Assembly (NCBI GenBank): GCA_024291935.2
Contig: CM044305.1
Span: 89,644,397-89,708,396 of the forward strand
DNA length: 64,000 bases
Origin: Okapia johnstoni
Lineage: Eukaryota; Chordata; Mammalia; Artiodactyla; Giraffidae
Direction of reading: 5' to 3'
Every line of letters starts with the position of its first letter. The stretch's first letter is position 1. The translations under genes were made by a program, and so were the position numbers. Below the pieces are notes generated by a model. The model had not been told where the DNA came from, searched no databases, and was given only the letters and a program-made list of their open reading frames with translations. Of the stretch, positions 12,374-23,570 are shown piece after piece.

Positions 12374-12583
12374 GGTGGTGGTGATTTAGTCGCTAAATCA
12401 TGTCCTATTCTTGCGACCCCATGAACCGTAGCCCACCAGGCTCCTCTGCCCATGAGATTTTCCAGGCAAGAATAATGGAGCGGGTTGCCATTTCCTCCTC
12501 CAGGGGATCTTCCCGACCCAGTGATAGAACCTGGGTCTCCTGCACTTCAGGAAATTCCTTACCAACTGACCTACCAGGGAAGC
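12374..12583 (-). mobile_element. Bov-tA SINE, reversed, with perfect target duplication
   Basis: Flanked by the 13-bp duplication TCACCACTCTTTG at 12,361-12,373 and 12,584-12,596, which fixes both ends. Confidence 0.95.
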
Positions 12584-12734
12584 TCACCACTCTTTGCAGC
12601 TTGTCATTTCTTCTGTCAAGTAGCCAGAGGTTTCAGCCTGAATGGAATATTTACAGTAACTCCTCTTGTGAGGGCTTATTCTCAACTGGAAGCTTGTCCC
12701 TGGAGTAGTGGTATTCTTTTATACTCCCTAACTG

Positions 12735-13150
12735 TATGTTTTCAAAGGCTGCCCTGACAAGTTATCACCAACCGGGTGACTTAAAACAACAGAAATTGAT
12801 TCATTCTTAGTTCTGGAGGCTAGAATACTAAAATCAAGGCATCAGCAGAGCCATATGCCTGAGACTCCGGGTAGAATCCTTCCTTGGCTCTTCCTAGCTT
12901 CTGGTGGTAGCCGCCAATCCTGGGTGTTCCTTGCCTTAAAGCTACATCACCCAATCTCTGCCTCTGTCATCACATGGCATTGTCCCTATGTGTCTCTCTG
13001 GGTCTCTTCTCTAATGAGGACACCAGTCATATTAGATTAAGGGTCCACCCTACTCCACTATGACCTCACCTTAACTTGGTTTCATCTACAACAATTCCAA
13101 CTCTATTTCCAAATAATGTGCCATTCTGAGGTCCTGAGGGTTAGGACTTT
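12735..13150 (-). mobile_element. MaLR/MLT1-type solo LTR, probably reversed
   Basis: Contains long runs of the old mammalian MaLR LTR pattern (TTAAAACAACAGAAATT, AGTTCTGGAGGCTAGA, GAGGACACCAGTCATATT, CTATTTCCAAATAA). No internal retroviral genes are adjacent. The subfamily is uncertain. Confidence 0.6.
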
Positions 13151-13248
13151 AACATATCAACTCACAATATTAACAGAATCATGAGGTCAAGTTGTGGGCA
13201 TGTTTTGACTTTCAACCAGAAGTAAAGCCTTCTCAGAAATGATACCTT

Positions 13249-13567
13249 GGACTTTCCTAGTGGTGCAGTGGATAAGAATCTGTCTGGCAATGCAGGGGAA
13301 ACAGGTTCGATCCCTGGCCCAGGAAGATTCCACATGCTGTGGTGCAACTAAGCCTGTACACCACAACTACTGAGGCTGTGAGCTGTAACTACAGAAACCT
13401 GAGCACCTAGAGCCTGTGCTCCGCAACACAGAAGCCACCAGCAATGGGAAGCCCTCACACGCCAACAAAGAGTAGCTCCCGCTTGCCACAACTAGAGAAA
13501 GCCTGCATACAGCAATGAAGACCCAGTGCAACCAAAAACCAATCCCTCTCTTTAAAAAGGAAAAAAA
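13249..13567 (+). mobile_element. CHR-1-type tRNA-derived SINE
   Basis: Long cetartiodactyl SINE with repeated CACAACTACTGAG and CCGCAACACAGAAGCC modules and an A-rich tail. It is flanked by the perfect 14-bp duplication AGAAATGATACCTT (13,235-13,248 and 13,568-13,581). Confidence 0.95.
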
Positions 13568-13581
13568 AGAAATGATACCTT

Positions 13582-15040
13582 CTACTATTGAGAACAGCCT
13601 TGGGATTCTGGATGGACCAAAAGTCCAATTCTTAATACCATGTAGAGTCATGCTTTCTCAAACAACAGAGGGAACATTCATTCAGGGATTCTTTCTCTAT
13701 AGGTTAATAGCTCTAAAGAGGCTTTTTTCAATTAGCCTCACTGGGCAGGACTGTGTAGCTCCTTGAGGCCATCAATCTGACAATTCACACCATATAGGTA
13801 GCATCATCCAAAACCAGGCCTTGATCTGAATTATTCACAGCTTTAGTTCTGAACTTCCTGTCCTAGACTTTCCTCCCCACTTTTATCTGTTTCTTTCAGC
13901 TTCTGATCTCATGATTCTTCTTACTAATAATGGTTATACTTGTCCTTTGGATTTGATGCTTAGCATTATTTCTATGGCTTTCACCAATATCTTTCTTCCT
14001 GCACCCCAGTTTAAACTTACTGAAGACCAGGTTGTAATCATGCATAGTGGGCAAATACTCTGTAATGTCTATCCATACACAGCACAGTCATCTGCAGTTA
14101 GCACTTGCATTGGACCATATGAATCAAAGCCAAACATCAAGCCATGACCTCTAAGGTTCTTGGCCATTCCTTATGCTACCGTGAAAAACTGGACCTTCTT
14201 TGACTCAGGCAGACCCATCCTTTTGCCACTGGGAACATATTTCCGCATTTATTTTCAAAACTGAAAGTGCATTTTTGAAATAAAGGTTTTATTTGCTCAT
14301 GGAATTCTGCAAGTTTTACACAGTTATGATGGAATGTCTTAGGATATAGAAATCTCTTTCAGGTTCTTGGTGGTGTCAGTTTTCTGCCCTCATGCCTTGC
14401 TAGGAAGAGCCCTAGGAAAGGTCCCCAGTACCCTCCTAACTACTGCATGTAATCACATGTTTTCAGTCCTCACCCTGCTTAACTTCATAATGCCATTTGA
14501 CACTACTGACAATTCCCCATATCTCAAAAATCAGCCCTCTCTTGACTTAAGACATAGAACCTCTGCTATTTTCTCTAACTTCAGTCTCCTTTACTGTCTC
14601 CTCTGGCTCTGACCAGCCTTTAGTCTTAGGTCATTCTCTAGGCTCTCTCCTTGGCTTTTTTATGTCATGCTATACCTTATGTGGGTGATGCCATTTACTG
14701 TCAAGGCTTCAGTTATATATGTTAGTGATTTCCAAATCTGTATCTCCAATCTTGGCTTCTTTCCTGAGCTGCAGACCTGTGTGCCCAATGGCCGACTGGA
14801 CACCTCAAGTTCAATGTGTCGAAACAAATCTCATTGTTTATATTGTCCACCTCAATGAAAGTACCATCACCGTAGATTTGTTCCCCCTTTTTACCCCTCA
14901 CCTCTGATCTGCATGTTCTGTTTCTCTTAATTGACTCTTTATCTGTACTCACTAGCTTTACCCTAGTTAGAACCTTTATATTTTAATCGCCTTTTGCATG
15001 GTTGGTCTCTCACTTCGTACCATTCTCCATCTGGCATTCA
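13582..15040. other. Intergenic; possible L2 relics, otherwise unrecognised
   Basis: Pyrimidine-rich sequence with no conserved coding content. The 13,890-14,110 part is loosely L2-like. Confidence 0.4.
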
Positions 15041-15295
15041 GAGTGAAAATGTCACAGCATGAAAATCTTCAGTTGATTTCCATTGCCTGCAGGATAAAGT
15101 TCAGTTCCCTTAGTGAGCCATTCAAGGGGTAGCCTTTTGCACTTTGAACCTCATCTTTTGGTTTGCTATGTCTCCTCCCCAAAGCTTCAGTCATATGAAC
15201 TACTTCTAGATCCCAATGTGTATTATTGTTTTATGCCTTTACTTTGTTTTCTCTCTGCTTGGAAGGCTTCCCCTTCTCCACCCTCGACTACTTAG
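15041..15295 (-). mobile_element. L2 LINE relic
   Basis: L2 3'-end themes: TTGATTTCCATTGCCTGCAGGATAAAGTTC and CTGCTTGGAAGGCTTCCCCTT. Confidence 0.5.
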
Positions 15296-16053
15296 GAAAG
15301 GCTCAGGGCCAGACCTCCCATCTGAATATGAGATAAGAAAGGCGGGCCTCTGTAACAGCTCACCCCCATGGACATCCCAGCAGACACTGTGCTGGGCAAT
15401 CATCCCCTGTTTCATCTGGACCCTGGAGAGCCGTGGCACCGTGACCCTGGATCTCTGCCAGAAGTTGCAGGGTAGAGACAACTTCTGTGGTGGTGGACTC
15501 TTCCAGATGTGTGTCAGTTCCGGGTGAGGTTTGGAGTCTGCCAAGTTCTCAGGCTGGATCTCCGTTGGCAAGCTCACAGCTTCTCCATGCCCTAGGTGCC
15601 AGCATTGTGAAGGTTTCTGCTGAGGGGTTCCAGTTTTCCACAGTTCCACAGGCAGCTAGACCTACCCTTGTCTTTGGCTTGACTCAAAAGCAGATGGGTG
15701 AATAGGACTGTTCCCATCCCCAATGGCCCCTTGGATACCTTACGGCCAGCCCGCAGGATCCATCCTGCACGAGGCCTCTTTCTCTAAATAACTTATAAGA
15801 TGGTCTCTCTCTCCTCAGCATCTATTTCATCAACCAATATTTAGTGACCAAGAACTGTACACCAAGCAGTTTACTAAATACTGAGGACACAGCAATATAC
15901 AAAAAATAGGAACAACAAAAAAAAGTCACTGTCTTTTTTGAGCTTACAGTCTGATGTGAGAGACAGACATTAAGTAGAAAGACATGCAAATATTTCCTTA
16001 ATAACAGCTGGGAAGAAAACAGTGCAATGAATGAAAAGTGCAGGGCTCTGTGA
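15296..16053. other. Intergenic; unrecognised G+C-richer block
   Basis: 15,300-15,780 is richer in G+C than its surroundings and could be an LTR or unique sequence. I cannot assign it. No supported coding frame is seen. Confidence 0.35.
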
Positions 16054-16064
16054 GAGAAGCTGAG

Positions 16065-16278
16065 GTTTTTTTTTTTTTTTTATTTTAGTTGGGGGCTAAT
16101 TACTTTACAATATTGTAGTAGTTTTTGCCATACATTGACATGAATCAGCCATGGGTTCACACATGCTCCCCCTCCCGAACCCTCCTCCCACCTCCCTCCC
16201 CATCCCATCCCTCTGGGTCATCCCAGTGCTCCAGCCCTGAGCATCCGTCCCATGCATAGAACATGGAATGGTGTTCCG
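16065..16278 (-). mobile_element. Ruminant L1 3' end, 5'-truncated, reversed
   Basis: Poly-T then the reversed L1 tail (AGTTGGGGGCTAATTACTTT). It is flanked by the perfect duplication GAGAAGCTGAG at 16,054-16,064 and 16,279-16,289. The same tail occurs forward at 25.8 kb. Confidence 0.95.
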
Positions 16279-16699
16279 GAGAAGCTGAGTTTTTGTCAAC
16301 CTGATTTGTTGGAGAAATGAAATCCCTCAGGTGAATACAAAACAATAGCTTTTCTCTTGAAGTTTTAAGTATTTCTTCTCTAGTTGTATATTTCTCACAC
16401 GTGAAATCTGTTAACCTCTTGCCTAATAAAAAACTGATAAATTTGAATATTACAGCCATGCTTTGTAGGTGTCCCCTATTTCAGTTTGTCTGATGTTTTC
16501 TCATGACTAGGTTCAGGTTATGCAGTTTTGGAACAATTATCATAGAAGTGATGCTTTGCACTTTTGATTGCATCCTTTCGGGGGCACATGATTTCAGTGT
16601 ATTCTATTACCCATCATGTTCACACTGACCACTTGCTTAAGGTTTTCCACTGTGAGGTCACTCTTTTCCCCCCTTATCTTGTTATTTGGGGGACTCCTT

Positions 16700-17110
16700 T
16701 CTCACTTGGCTGCTCATCTATGGATGCCTTCATCACCCAGAAATGGGCAACCTTCTCACTCCCTTCCAGCTCTGACACCCCATACTTGGCCACTCCTGTG
16801 TGTGGATATCCTCCTCACCCTACCCGGGTTCCGACATCCTGTGCCAAGCCTTTCTCCACACAGATGTCCTCTCTTACCCTGCTTTGGCTCTGCCTCTGCT
16901 TCATGGAGGCCCTCGTCATTCACTTGGGTTCCAGCACCCTATGGCAGGTGTTCCATGTGGCAGGACACCCCCCATTTGGGCTCAGACATACCATGCTAGG
17001 TCCTCCCCCTCCTCAGACACCTGCTCACACCGGTTAGGTTCTGAAACTGAACCTGCTTGGAGTCTGACTCCACACACATGCTGGGATTCTGCAGGGATGC
17101 CCTCTCACAG
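16700..17110. repeat. Degenerate minisatellite-like GC-rich block
   Basis: Several irregular units share themes such as GGATATCCTCCTCACCCTAC, GATGTCCTCTCTTACCCTGC and GGTTCCGACATCCTG. Unit length varies, roughly 60-90 bp. The frames that run through it (up to 190 codons) have no domain and reflect stop-poor repeat sequence. The surrounding 16,290-16,700 has nothing I recognise. Confidence 0.5.
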
Positions 17111-17367
17111 GGACCTGGCTCTAACTTTTCACTCCAAGCAGCCTTGCCATGCACCTTACTCCATCCCTCTTAATGGCATGGGGACTAAACTGCTCAGAAG
17201 GAAAAGAAAAAGGAACAGAAGACAAAGAAGTAGAGCTCTACCCACTCTGGTACCACCAGAGTCTAACTGGTGGTCAACTCTCATCAAGATTACCTGGATT
17301 ACTTCAAAAAGCACCACCTGGTTAAAGGGTGCATTTAAATGCCATCTCTTTCTGGGCATTTTCTTTT

Positions 17368-18230
17368 CGTAAAAACATTATTTTATTGAAGTATAGTTGA
17401 TTTACAATGTTGTGTAATTTTCTGCTTTACAACAAAGTGATTCAGTTATACACATATATATTCTTCTTCATATTATTTTACGTTATGGTTTATCACAGGA
17501 TATTCAGTATAGTTGTTTGTGCTATACAGTAGGACATTGTTGTTTATCCATTCTATGTATAATAGTTTGCACTTGATAATCCCAAATTCCTAATCCATCC
17601 CTCCCTACCTCCCCTTGGCAACCACAAGTCTGTTCTCTATGTCTCTGAATCTGTTCCTGTTTCGTAAATATGTTCATTTATCTTATATTTTAGATTCCAT
17701 ATATAAGTGATATTGTATTATTTGTCTTTCTCTTTCTGATTTACTTCCCTTAGTGTGATAATCTCTAGTTCCATCTATGTTGCTGCAAATGGCATTATTT
17801 CATTCTTTTTATGGTTCAGTAGTATTCTGTTGCATACATACCACGTCTGTATCTATTCATCTGTCGATGGACATGTAGGTTGTTTCTATGCCTTGGCTAC
17901 TGTAAATATGCTGCTGTGGACATAAGGGTGCATGCATCTTTTCTAATTAGAGTTTTGCATGCATCTTTTCTAATTAGAGTTTTGCCTGGGTATGTAGGCC
18001 TGAGAATGTGATTGCTGGATCATATGGCAAATCTATTTTCACCTTTTTGAGGAGCCTCCACACTGTTCTCCATACTGGCTACACCGATTTACATTCTCAT
18101 CAACAGTGTAGCAGGGTTCCTTTTTCTCCACACCCTCTCCAGCACTTGTTATTTGTAGATTTTTATATGATGTCCATTCTCACCAGTGTGAGGTAGTACC
18201 TCACTGTAGTTTTGATTTGCATTATGAAGC
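17368..18230 (-). mobile_element. L1 3' UTR and ORF2 end, reversed
   Basis: Ruminant/artiodactyl L1 3' end (TTTATTGAAGTATAGTTGATTT; CCTTGGCAACCACAAGTCTG; CACTGTTCTCCATACTGGC). It contains a perfect 27-bp tandem duplication at 17,931-17,984. Confidence 0.85.
17931..17984. repeat. Perfect 27-bp tandem duplication
   Basis: The unit beginning CATGCATCTTTTCTAATTAG occurs twice, back to back, with no mismatch, inside the L1. Confidence 0.97.
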
Positions 18231-18299
18231 ATTTTCTAATCAATTCATCCAACTATCAGTGATCTTCCCCCTTATTCAGAAGCTTTGACACTCCCAAGA

Positions 18300-19465
18300 C
18301 ATTTCTTCAACAAACATTTATTGCATGCCAACTCTGGTGCCAAGCACCGTATGCTGAAGGATGCCGAAATAATGTGACAAGTGAGACCCCAGCCTCAGTG
18401 GAGCTTACAGTGTAGTTAGAAATCTAGGCAAATGAACAGGGAATAATAAAGTGTGCCAAATGTGTAGGAGAGAGAAATGCATAGTCTGTAGGTCATGAAG
18501 GTGTGGAGGAGAAGTGAGGCTGAAGAGGTAGGTGAGGCCAGATCATGTAGGGTTTTTTTTTTCCAGCTTACATGGATTCACCATACACTGATATAGAATT
18601 TACAGTGTGCCAGCCATGGTTCTGCACACTGAGAATACAGTCATACAAAACAGATAACACTCCACCCTTGTGTAGTGTATATTCTAGTGGGAGGAGAGAT
18701 CTGATGAAGAAACTGAATGATAGTTTTAAGTACTATGGATACAAATCAAGCAAGAAGGGGACAGGAAGTGCCAGTGCAGGGAGGGAAATTAGCAGAAGGG
18801 GCAGGTTGGTTACCATTTTAAGTAAGGTGATTGGGGAGGGCCTCACCGAAAAGATATTTTATTTCCTGCATTGGTATAAGTGAAAGGAATGAGCCATGCC
18901 CACACAGAATGTGGCCATTTCAACCAGAGCAAAGAGCAGGCATAAAGGCCCTGAGGCAGAAGTGAGGGAGAAGGAGGCTACCATACTGGAATAGAGGAAG
19001 GAGGGGCAGTAGGTAGCCAGCACACTTAAGGCCTTGTAGGTAAACATAAAGGCTTTGGATTTTATCCTATTCAGAATAGAATAGAAAGTCACTGTAGAGT
19101 TTAACAGTGGCAAGGTCTAGCTTGTGTCTTAGGAGAATCAGAACAGCTGCTTCATTGATAATAGACCAGGGAGGCTGAAAGCAAGGGTGGAGTCTGGAGA
19201 ACTGGTTAGGAGTCTATTGCAGCAATCCAGGTGAGAGGTGAAGTGCTTTCTGCTCTGGAGGTAATAGAGAAGGTGGCTTGGAGAAAGAGCCAATAGGATT
19301 ACTGAGTGATGGTGTGGAGGATCAGGGGCCAGATAAGGCAAGGGAGGATCCAGGGATATCTCCAAGCCATGTAAAGGAGCTAGAGCTTTATCATGAAGAG
19401 AATGGAAATTCAGCAAAGGAATTTAAACAGAAAAGTAATATGCACTTTACGTTTTAACTTTTTTG
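18300..19465 (-). repeat. Old mammalian interspersed repeat(s), left part
   Basis: Themes GCAAAGAGCAGGCATAAAGGCC...GAGGCAG, GGCCTTGTAGGTAAACATAAAGG and ATTGCAGCAATCCAGGTGAGAG match the widespread old family also seen at 8.3, 24.0, 24.7, 50.7 and 61.4 kb. It is interrupted by a CHR-2 SINE. Orientation is uncertain. Confidence 0.45.
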
Positions 19466-19469
19466 TCTT

Positions 19470-19582
19470 TTTTTGGCATCACCGAGAGGTATGTGGGATC
19501 TTCGTTCCCCAACCAGGGATGGAACCCTCACCCCATGCATTGGAAGTGCAGAGTCTTAACCATTGGATCACCAGGGAAGTCC
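19470..19582 (-). mobile_element. CHR-2-type SINE, reversed
   Basis: Reversed tRNA-derived head (TTGGATCACCAGGGAAGTCC) at its right end. Confidence 0.85.
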
Positions 19583-20088
19583 TTGTACTTTACATTTTAA
19601 AAATGTCCCTCTAGCCATTTGGTAGAAGATGCAATGGGTGGGTGGGTGGGGAGGTCAATTTTGAATGCAGAGAGGGCAGTTAAAGGGATAGTCCAGCAGT
19701 CAAGGTGAGAGATCTGCCTGTTCTGGACTAGACTGGTGACAAGGGAGATGAGGAAAAGCTGATGGGTATAGTGTATATGATGGAAGTAAAATTGACAGCA
19801 CTAGCTGATGGGCTGGATGTGGGAGGGAAAAAGAAGAGTCAAAAATGATACGGGTTTTTGGCTTCAAGAAATGGGTAGTGCCAATGACTGAGACGAGAAA
19901 TCTTGGAAGAGAAATAGGTTGAGGTGAAAGGTGGAAATTGAGAATTCTGTTAAGATATCCAAGTGGAGATGCTAAGTAGGCAATTGGATATATGTTTGTG
20001 AAGCTCAGAGGAGAGAGCTCCACTTCAGAAATGTCTCCATCTGAGACTACCCTCAGTCCCTAGTCACAATCTCCCTTGCCTTTGTGCA
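19583..20088. repeat. Old mammalian interspersed repeat, right part
   Basis: Continues the 18.3-kb element (GTCAAAAATGATACGGG, GATATCCAAGTGGAGATGC). Confidence 0.45.
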
Positions 20089-20293
20089 GGGCTTCTCAGG
20101 TGACTCCGTGGTAAAGAATCTGCCTGCCGATGAAGAAGATGCAAGAGACTCGAGTTCAGTCTCTGGTTCAGGAAGATTCCCTGAGGAGGAAATGGCACCC
20201 ACTCCAGTATCCTTGCCTAGAAAATCCCACGGACAGAGGAGCCTGGTGGGTTACAGTTCATGGACTCACAGAGTCGGACACGACTGACTCCTA
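20089..20293 (+). mobile_element. Bov-tA SINE
   Basis: Forward copy: GGGCTTCTCAGGTGACTCCG head, AGAGGAGCCTGGTGGG middle, GTCGGACACGACTGAC tail. Confidence 0.9.
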
Positions 20294-22255
20294 ATCAACG
20301 TGCTTTTTTGTTTCATCAAGACTTCAATTCTCATCCTCTATCCTCATTCTCAAAGTGCAGCAGCCACCTTCTAGCTTCATTGTTTTTCTCTCTAGCCCAA
20401 ACTCAATGCTCTACTTTGTCAAACATTCCAATTGAAGTTTTCTCTACCTTATAACTTCTGTCGTATCTGTTTTGCTAATCTTCAATCCTGGACAAATACA
20501 GTCATGTCTCTTTTTTTTCTGTTCCTAGTCCTAGTCTCTTTATGGGTTCATAACCTGGGGTCCAAAGATGGGCTTCATGATCTCTCTGACTTGCACTATA
20601 TATATACATATATACATATATACATTTATTTGAATAGACAACCCTTTGTATTTACATTTCCAGAAAGATTCAGGACCTTAAGAAAGTTTGAGAACTTTTA
20701 CATTAAATGATACTGGCAAATAGTATAAACAAGCAACAATAATTAGTCCCATCATAAATTCCTGCTATGGGAACTCAGCTGGTCCCTTAATGTCACTTAC
20801 TGATACTTTTTATGCTTCACTGCTATTAAAAGTTCAGATATTGAAGAAATACGAAGGGAAAACAGACTCACAAAATAATATTTGGGGTTGATTCTTTCAC
20901 TTACAGATGCTTTTTAAGGCACAGTGGATATCCACCTAGGCAGAGTAGAAAAGAAAGAACATGGAATGAAGAGGCCCGAGGTCTAGTTCCATCTCTGCCT
21001 AACACTACTAGTGTGTCTTTGGATAAGTCATCTAACAATCTCTAAGCCTCAGTTTTTTCATCTGTAAATAGAGATAATAGTATCGTCCAAATGTTTTTAA
21101 GGATTAAAAATTGTAACCAGCATATGGGAAAGTGTTCTGTACCTACCTAACCTACAGACCCCCATGTTACAAAGGAGAAATCCTGAAATCTCAAAAGCGT
21201 GGCATTTCTTTTTCTGAAACAAATTAAAAAGAAGGGTCAACAGGGCAAAGGCCTGGAAACAATACGAAGTGGACAGAGAATTCATAATGAGCAATTGATT
21301 CAACATGTTTTGCTATAAACACACTCCTGGAAATATTTTTAAAATCTCCAGTTATAAATCTCCAGGCACCAAGCTGAGCCAAACAAGGGAGAGTTGTCCT
21401 TGGGTGGGATGATGAAATCCAGGATGTGTCTTTTTGGCCCTCCTCACACATCCCCACCCCCAAATTCCATTCCTGCACCCAGTGTCCCCTGCTGGCGAAG
21501 TCAAAAAGTATCTCACCCTGCAGCAATGTGGGAACATGGAACAGCCTGAGAGCAGAGAGGGGCTGAGAGAAGGCAAACAATCCTTCCAGCCAATCCCCCT
21601 CCCTTGGCCTCTTGGCCAAAAAGAAGTCCTGTCTTCACCTGGCACTCTCTCCCTCCCTGTCGATTTCCTTTCTACTAGGGAGCTTTGCACTTTCTTAAGG
21701 AACTCTTGAAGACCTGTAATTTTTCCAGACCCCAGTGAAGGAATGTTTCATAGTGTCGTTCTAGTCACTGTGACAAGCAGTGTGTAGAAAAAAATACCTT
21801 CTCAGCACATTGAAAATCCAGCTCAATATTTGCTTTCCAGTCTTCCTGCTCCGAACATCAGCCTTGGTGACAGCAAAGAGAACTACAAACCTTAAATGTT
21901 CTAGTCAAACATTCTCTTCTGAGAATCATGAGTCACCAGGGTGGTTGGCTTAGCTAATAAATAAATATTGAAGCACTGACTTCTTGTTGAATCCTTATAG
22001 TTAATAATTCTTCAAAAATAGATAATCCTCAGTAGTGTCAAATAGCAAATATACTTGAGGTCATGGTATAGTGCAGCAGTGCTCCATGCTGGGTGCACTC
22101 TGGAATCTATCGAGAGGGGGTCATTATTAGAATCAACTAGGACCCAACCACAGGGAGGATGATTAATTTGCTCAAAGAGTGAGGGATGGGAGGGGTGGGC
22201 AGGGCATAAGTATATTCTAAAAACTTTCCAGGTAAAACAGTCTAGCAGTTCCTTA
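20294..22255. other. Intergenic; microsatellite and MIR relic
   Basis: TATACA-type repeat at 20,593-20,627 and a MIR at about 20,945-21,150 (GGATAAGTCATCTAACAATCTC, TTTTTTCATCTGTAAATAG). The remainder is unrecognised. Confidence 0.55.
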
Positions 22256-22835
22256 AATGATTAAAATAAAGAGTTGCCACATGACCAGCAATTTCACTCT
22301 CAGGCATATACCCAGGAGTAATGAAAACATATATCCACACAAATACTTGTACATGAATGGTTTTTAGCAGCACTATTCATGAAAGCCAAAAGGTGAAAAC
22401 CACCCAATGTCCATCAATAGATGAAGAGATAAAATGTGGTCTGTCCATGCAATGGAATATTATTCAGCCATAAAAAGGGAAGGAGGGTGAATATATGCTA
22501 CAGTTTGAATGAACCTGGCAAACATTATACTAAATGACAGAAACCAGTCACAAAGGTCCAACTATTATATGATTCCATTCATATGAAAGTCCAGTATAGG
22601 GAAATCTATAAAGACAGCGGGTAGATTAGTGGCTGCTTAGAGCTAGGGATGAAGAATGGAGGAATAGCAGGGTGATAGCTAATGAGTACGGGATACCTTT
22701 TTAAGGTGATGAAAATGTTCTAAAATTGACTGTGGGGAGAGTTGCACATATTTGTAAATATATTATAGTCATTGAATTGAGTGAATTGTATGGTGTGAAT
22801 TATATCTCAATAAAGTTGTTTAAAAGAGAGAGAGA
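22256..22835 (+). mobile_element. L1 3' end
   Basis: Forward L1 3' sequence (GGCATATACCCAGGAGTAATG, GGAATATTATTCAGCCATAA, ATATCTCAATAAAGTTG). Diverged, older copy. Confidence 0.8.
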
Positions 22836-23461
22836 AGATAAAGTACTCCCCAGGTGATTTTAATGTGCAGCTGAGGTTGAGAACCATGGCTGTAGTTGAA
22901 GGAGCATGCAATTGAAGTTAGACCAGAACAAAATGACTGTGTCATTAGGTGACCCAGCTGTGGCTCTCTGAGCTTCATTTTCCTCATCTGGAGAATGAGG
23001 ATAATAATTTCTGTCTCATAGGCTTGGAAGGAGGATTTAGTGTGGAAAACAAATGAAAGTACGTGTAGTGTCTGACACTCAGCAAGGCGGCACTCTATTA
23101 AAGGAAGCTATTGCCATCATTGTTTTTCTTTTCTGCCTGAAGGCTCAGAAGGACAGCATTAGAAATATCAGTTCTCAGTTCTCGCTACACAAGCTGGGGG
23201 AAGGCGAGCTGAAGAGCAGAGGGGACCAAGCCAAATGCATTATCTGAACGTAGACTCAATAAATGTCCTCTGTGCTGCTAATAATTTTTTTGGCCCCATC
23301 ACAAAGCCCACATTCTTCCCATGAGTAAGACTGCAGTGTCATTGTTTAAGAAGGAGATGAGTTCCATCTTTTTTGCCTTTAGAGCTAATGGAAGACCAAC
23401 ACAGGTCCATAGTGAGATCTATCACCTTTCATAATGTATTTACTGTCTAATCTATGATTGC
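22836..23461. other. Intergenic with a MIR relic at about 22,890-23,110
   Basis: MIR themes: GAGCTTCATTTTCCTCATCTGG and AATGAGGATAATAATTTC. No gene is seen. Confidence 0.55.
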
Positions 23462-23570
23462 AGGGGATTCCTGGGTGGTCCAGTGGTTAGGACTCCATGC
23501 TTCCACTGCAGGGGGCCCAAGTTCGATCCCTGGTCAGGGAACTAAGATTGGCCAAAAACAACAACAACAA
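23462..23570 (+). mobile_element. CHR-2-type SINE
   Basis: GGGATTCCTGGGTGGTCCAG head, GTTCGATCCC box, A/C-rich tail (AACAACAACAAAC). Confidence 0.85.

Noticed and set aside
16564..17372. Overlapping 127-190-codon frames
   Set aside because: Three overlapping frames stay open across a degenerate repeat; no domain or codon bias is seen.
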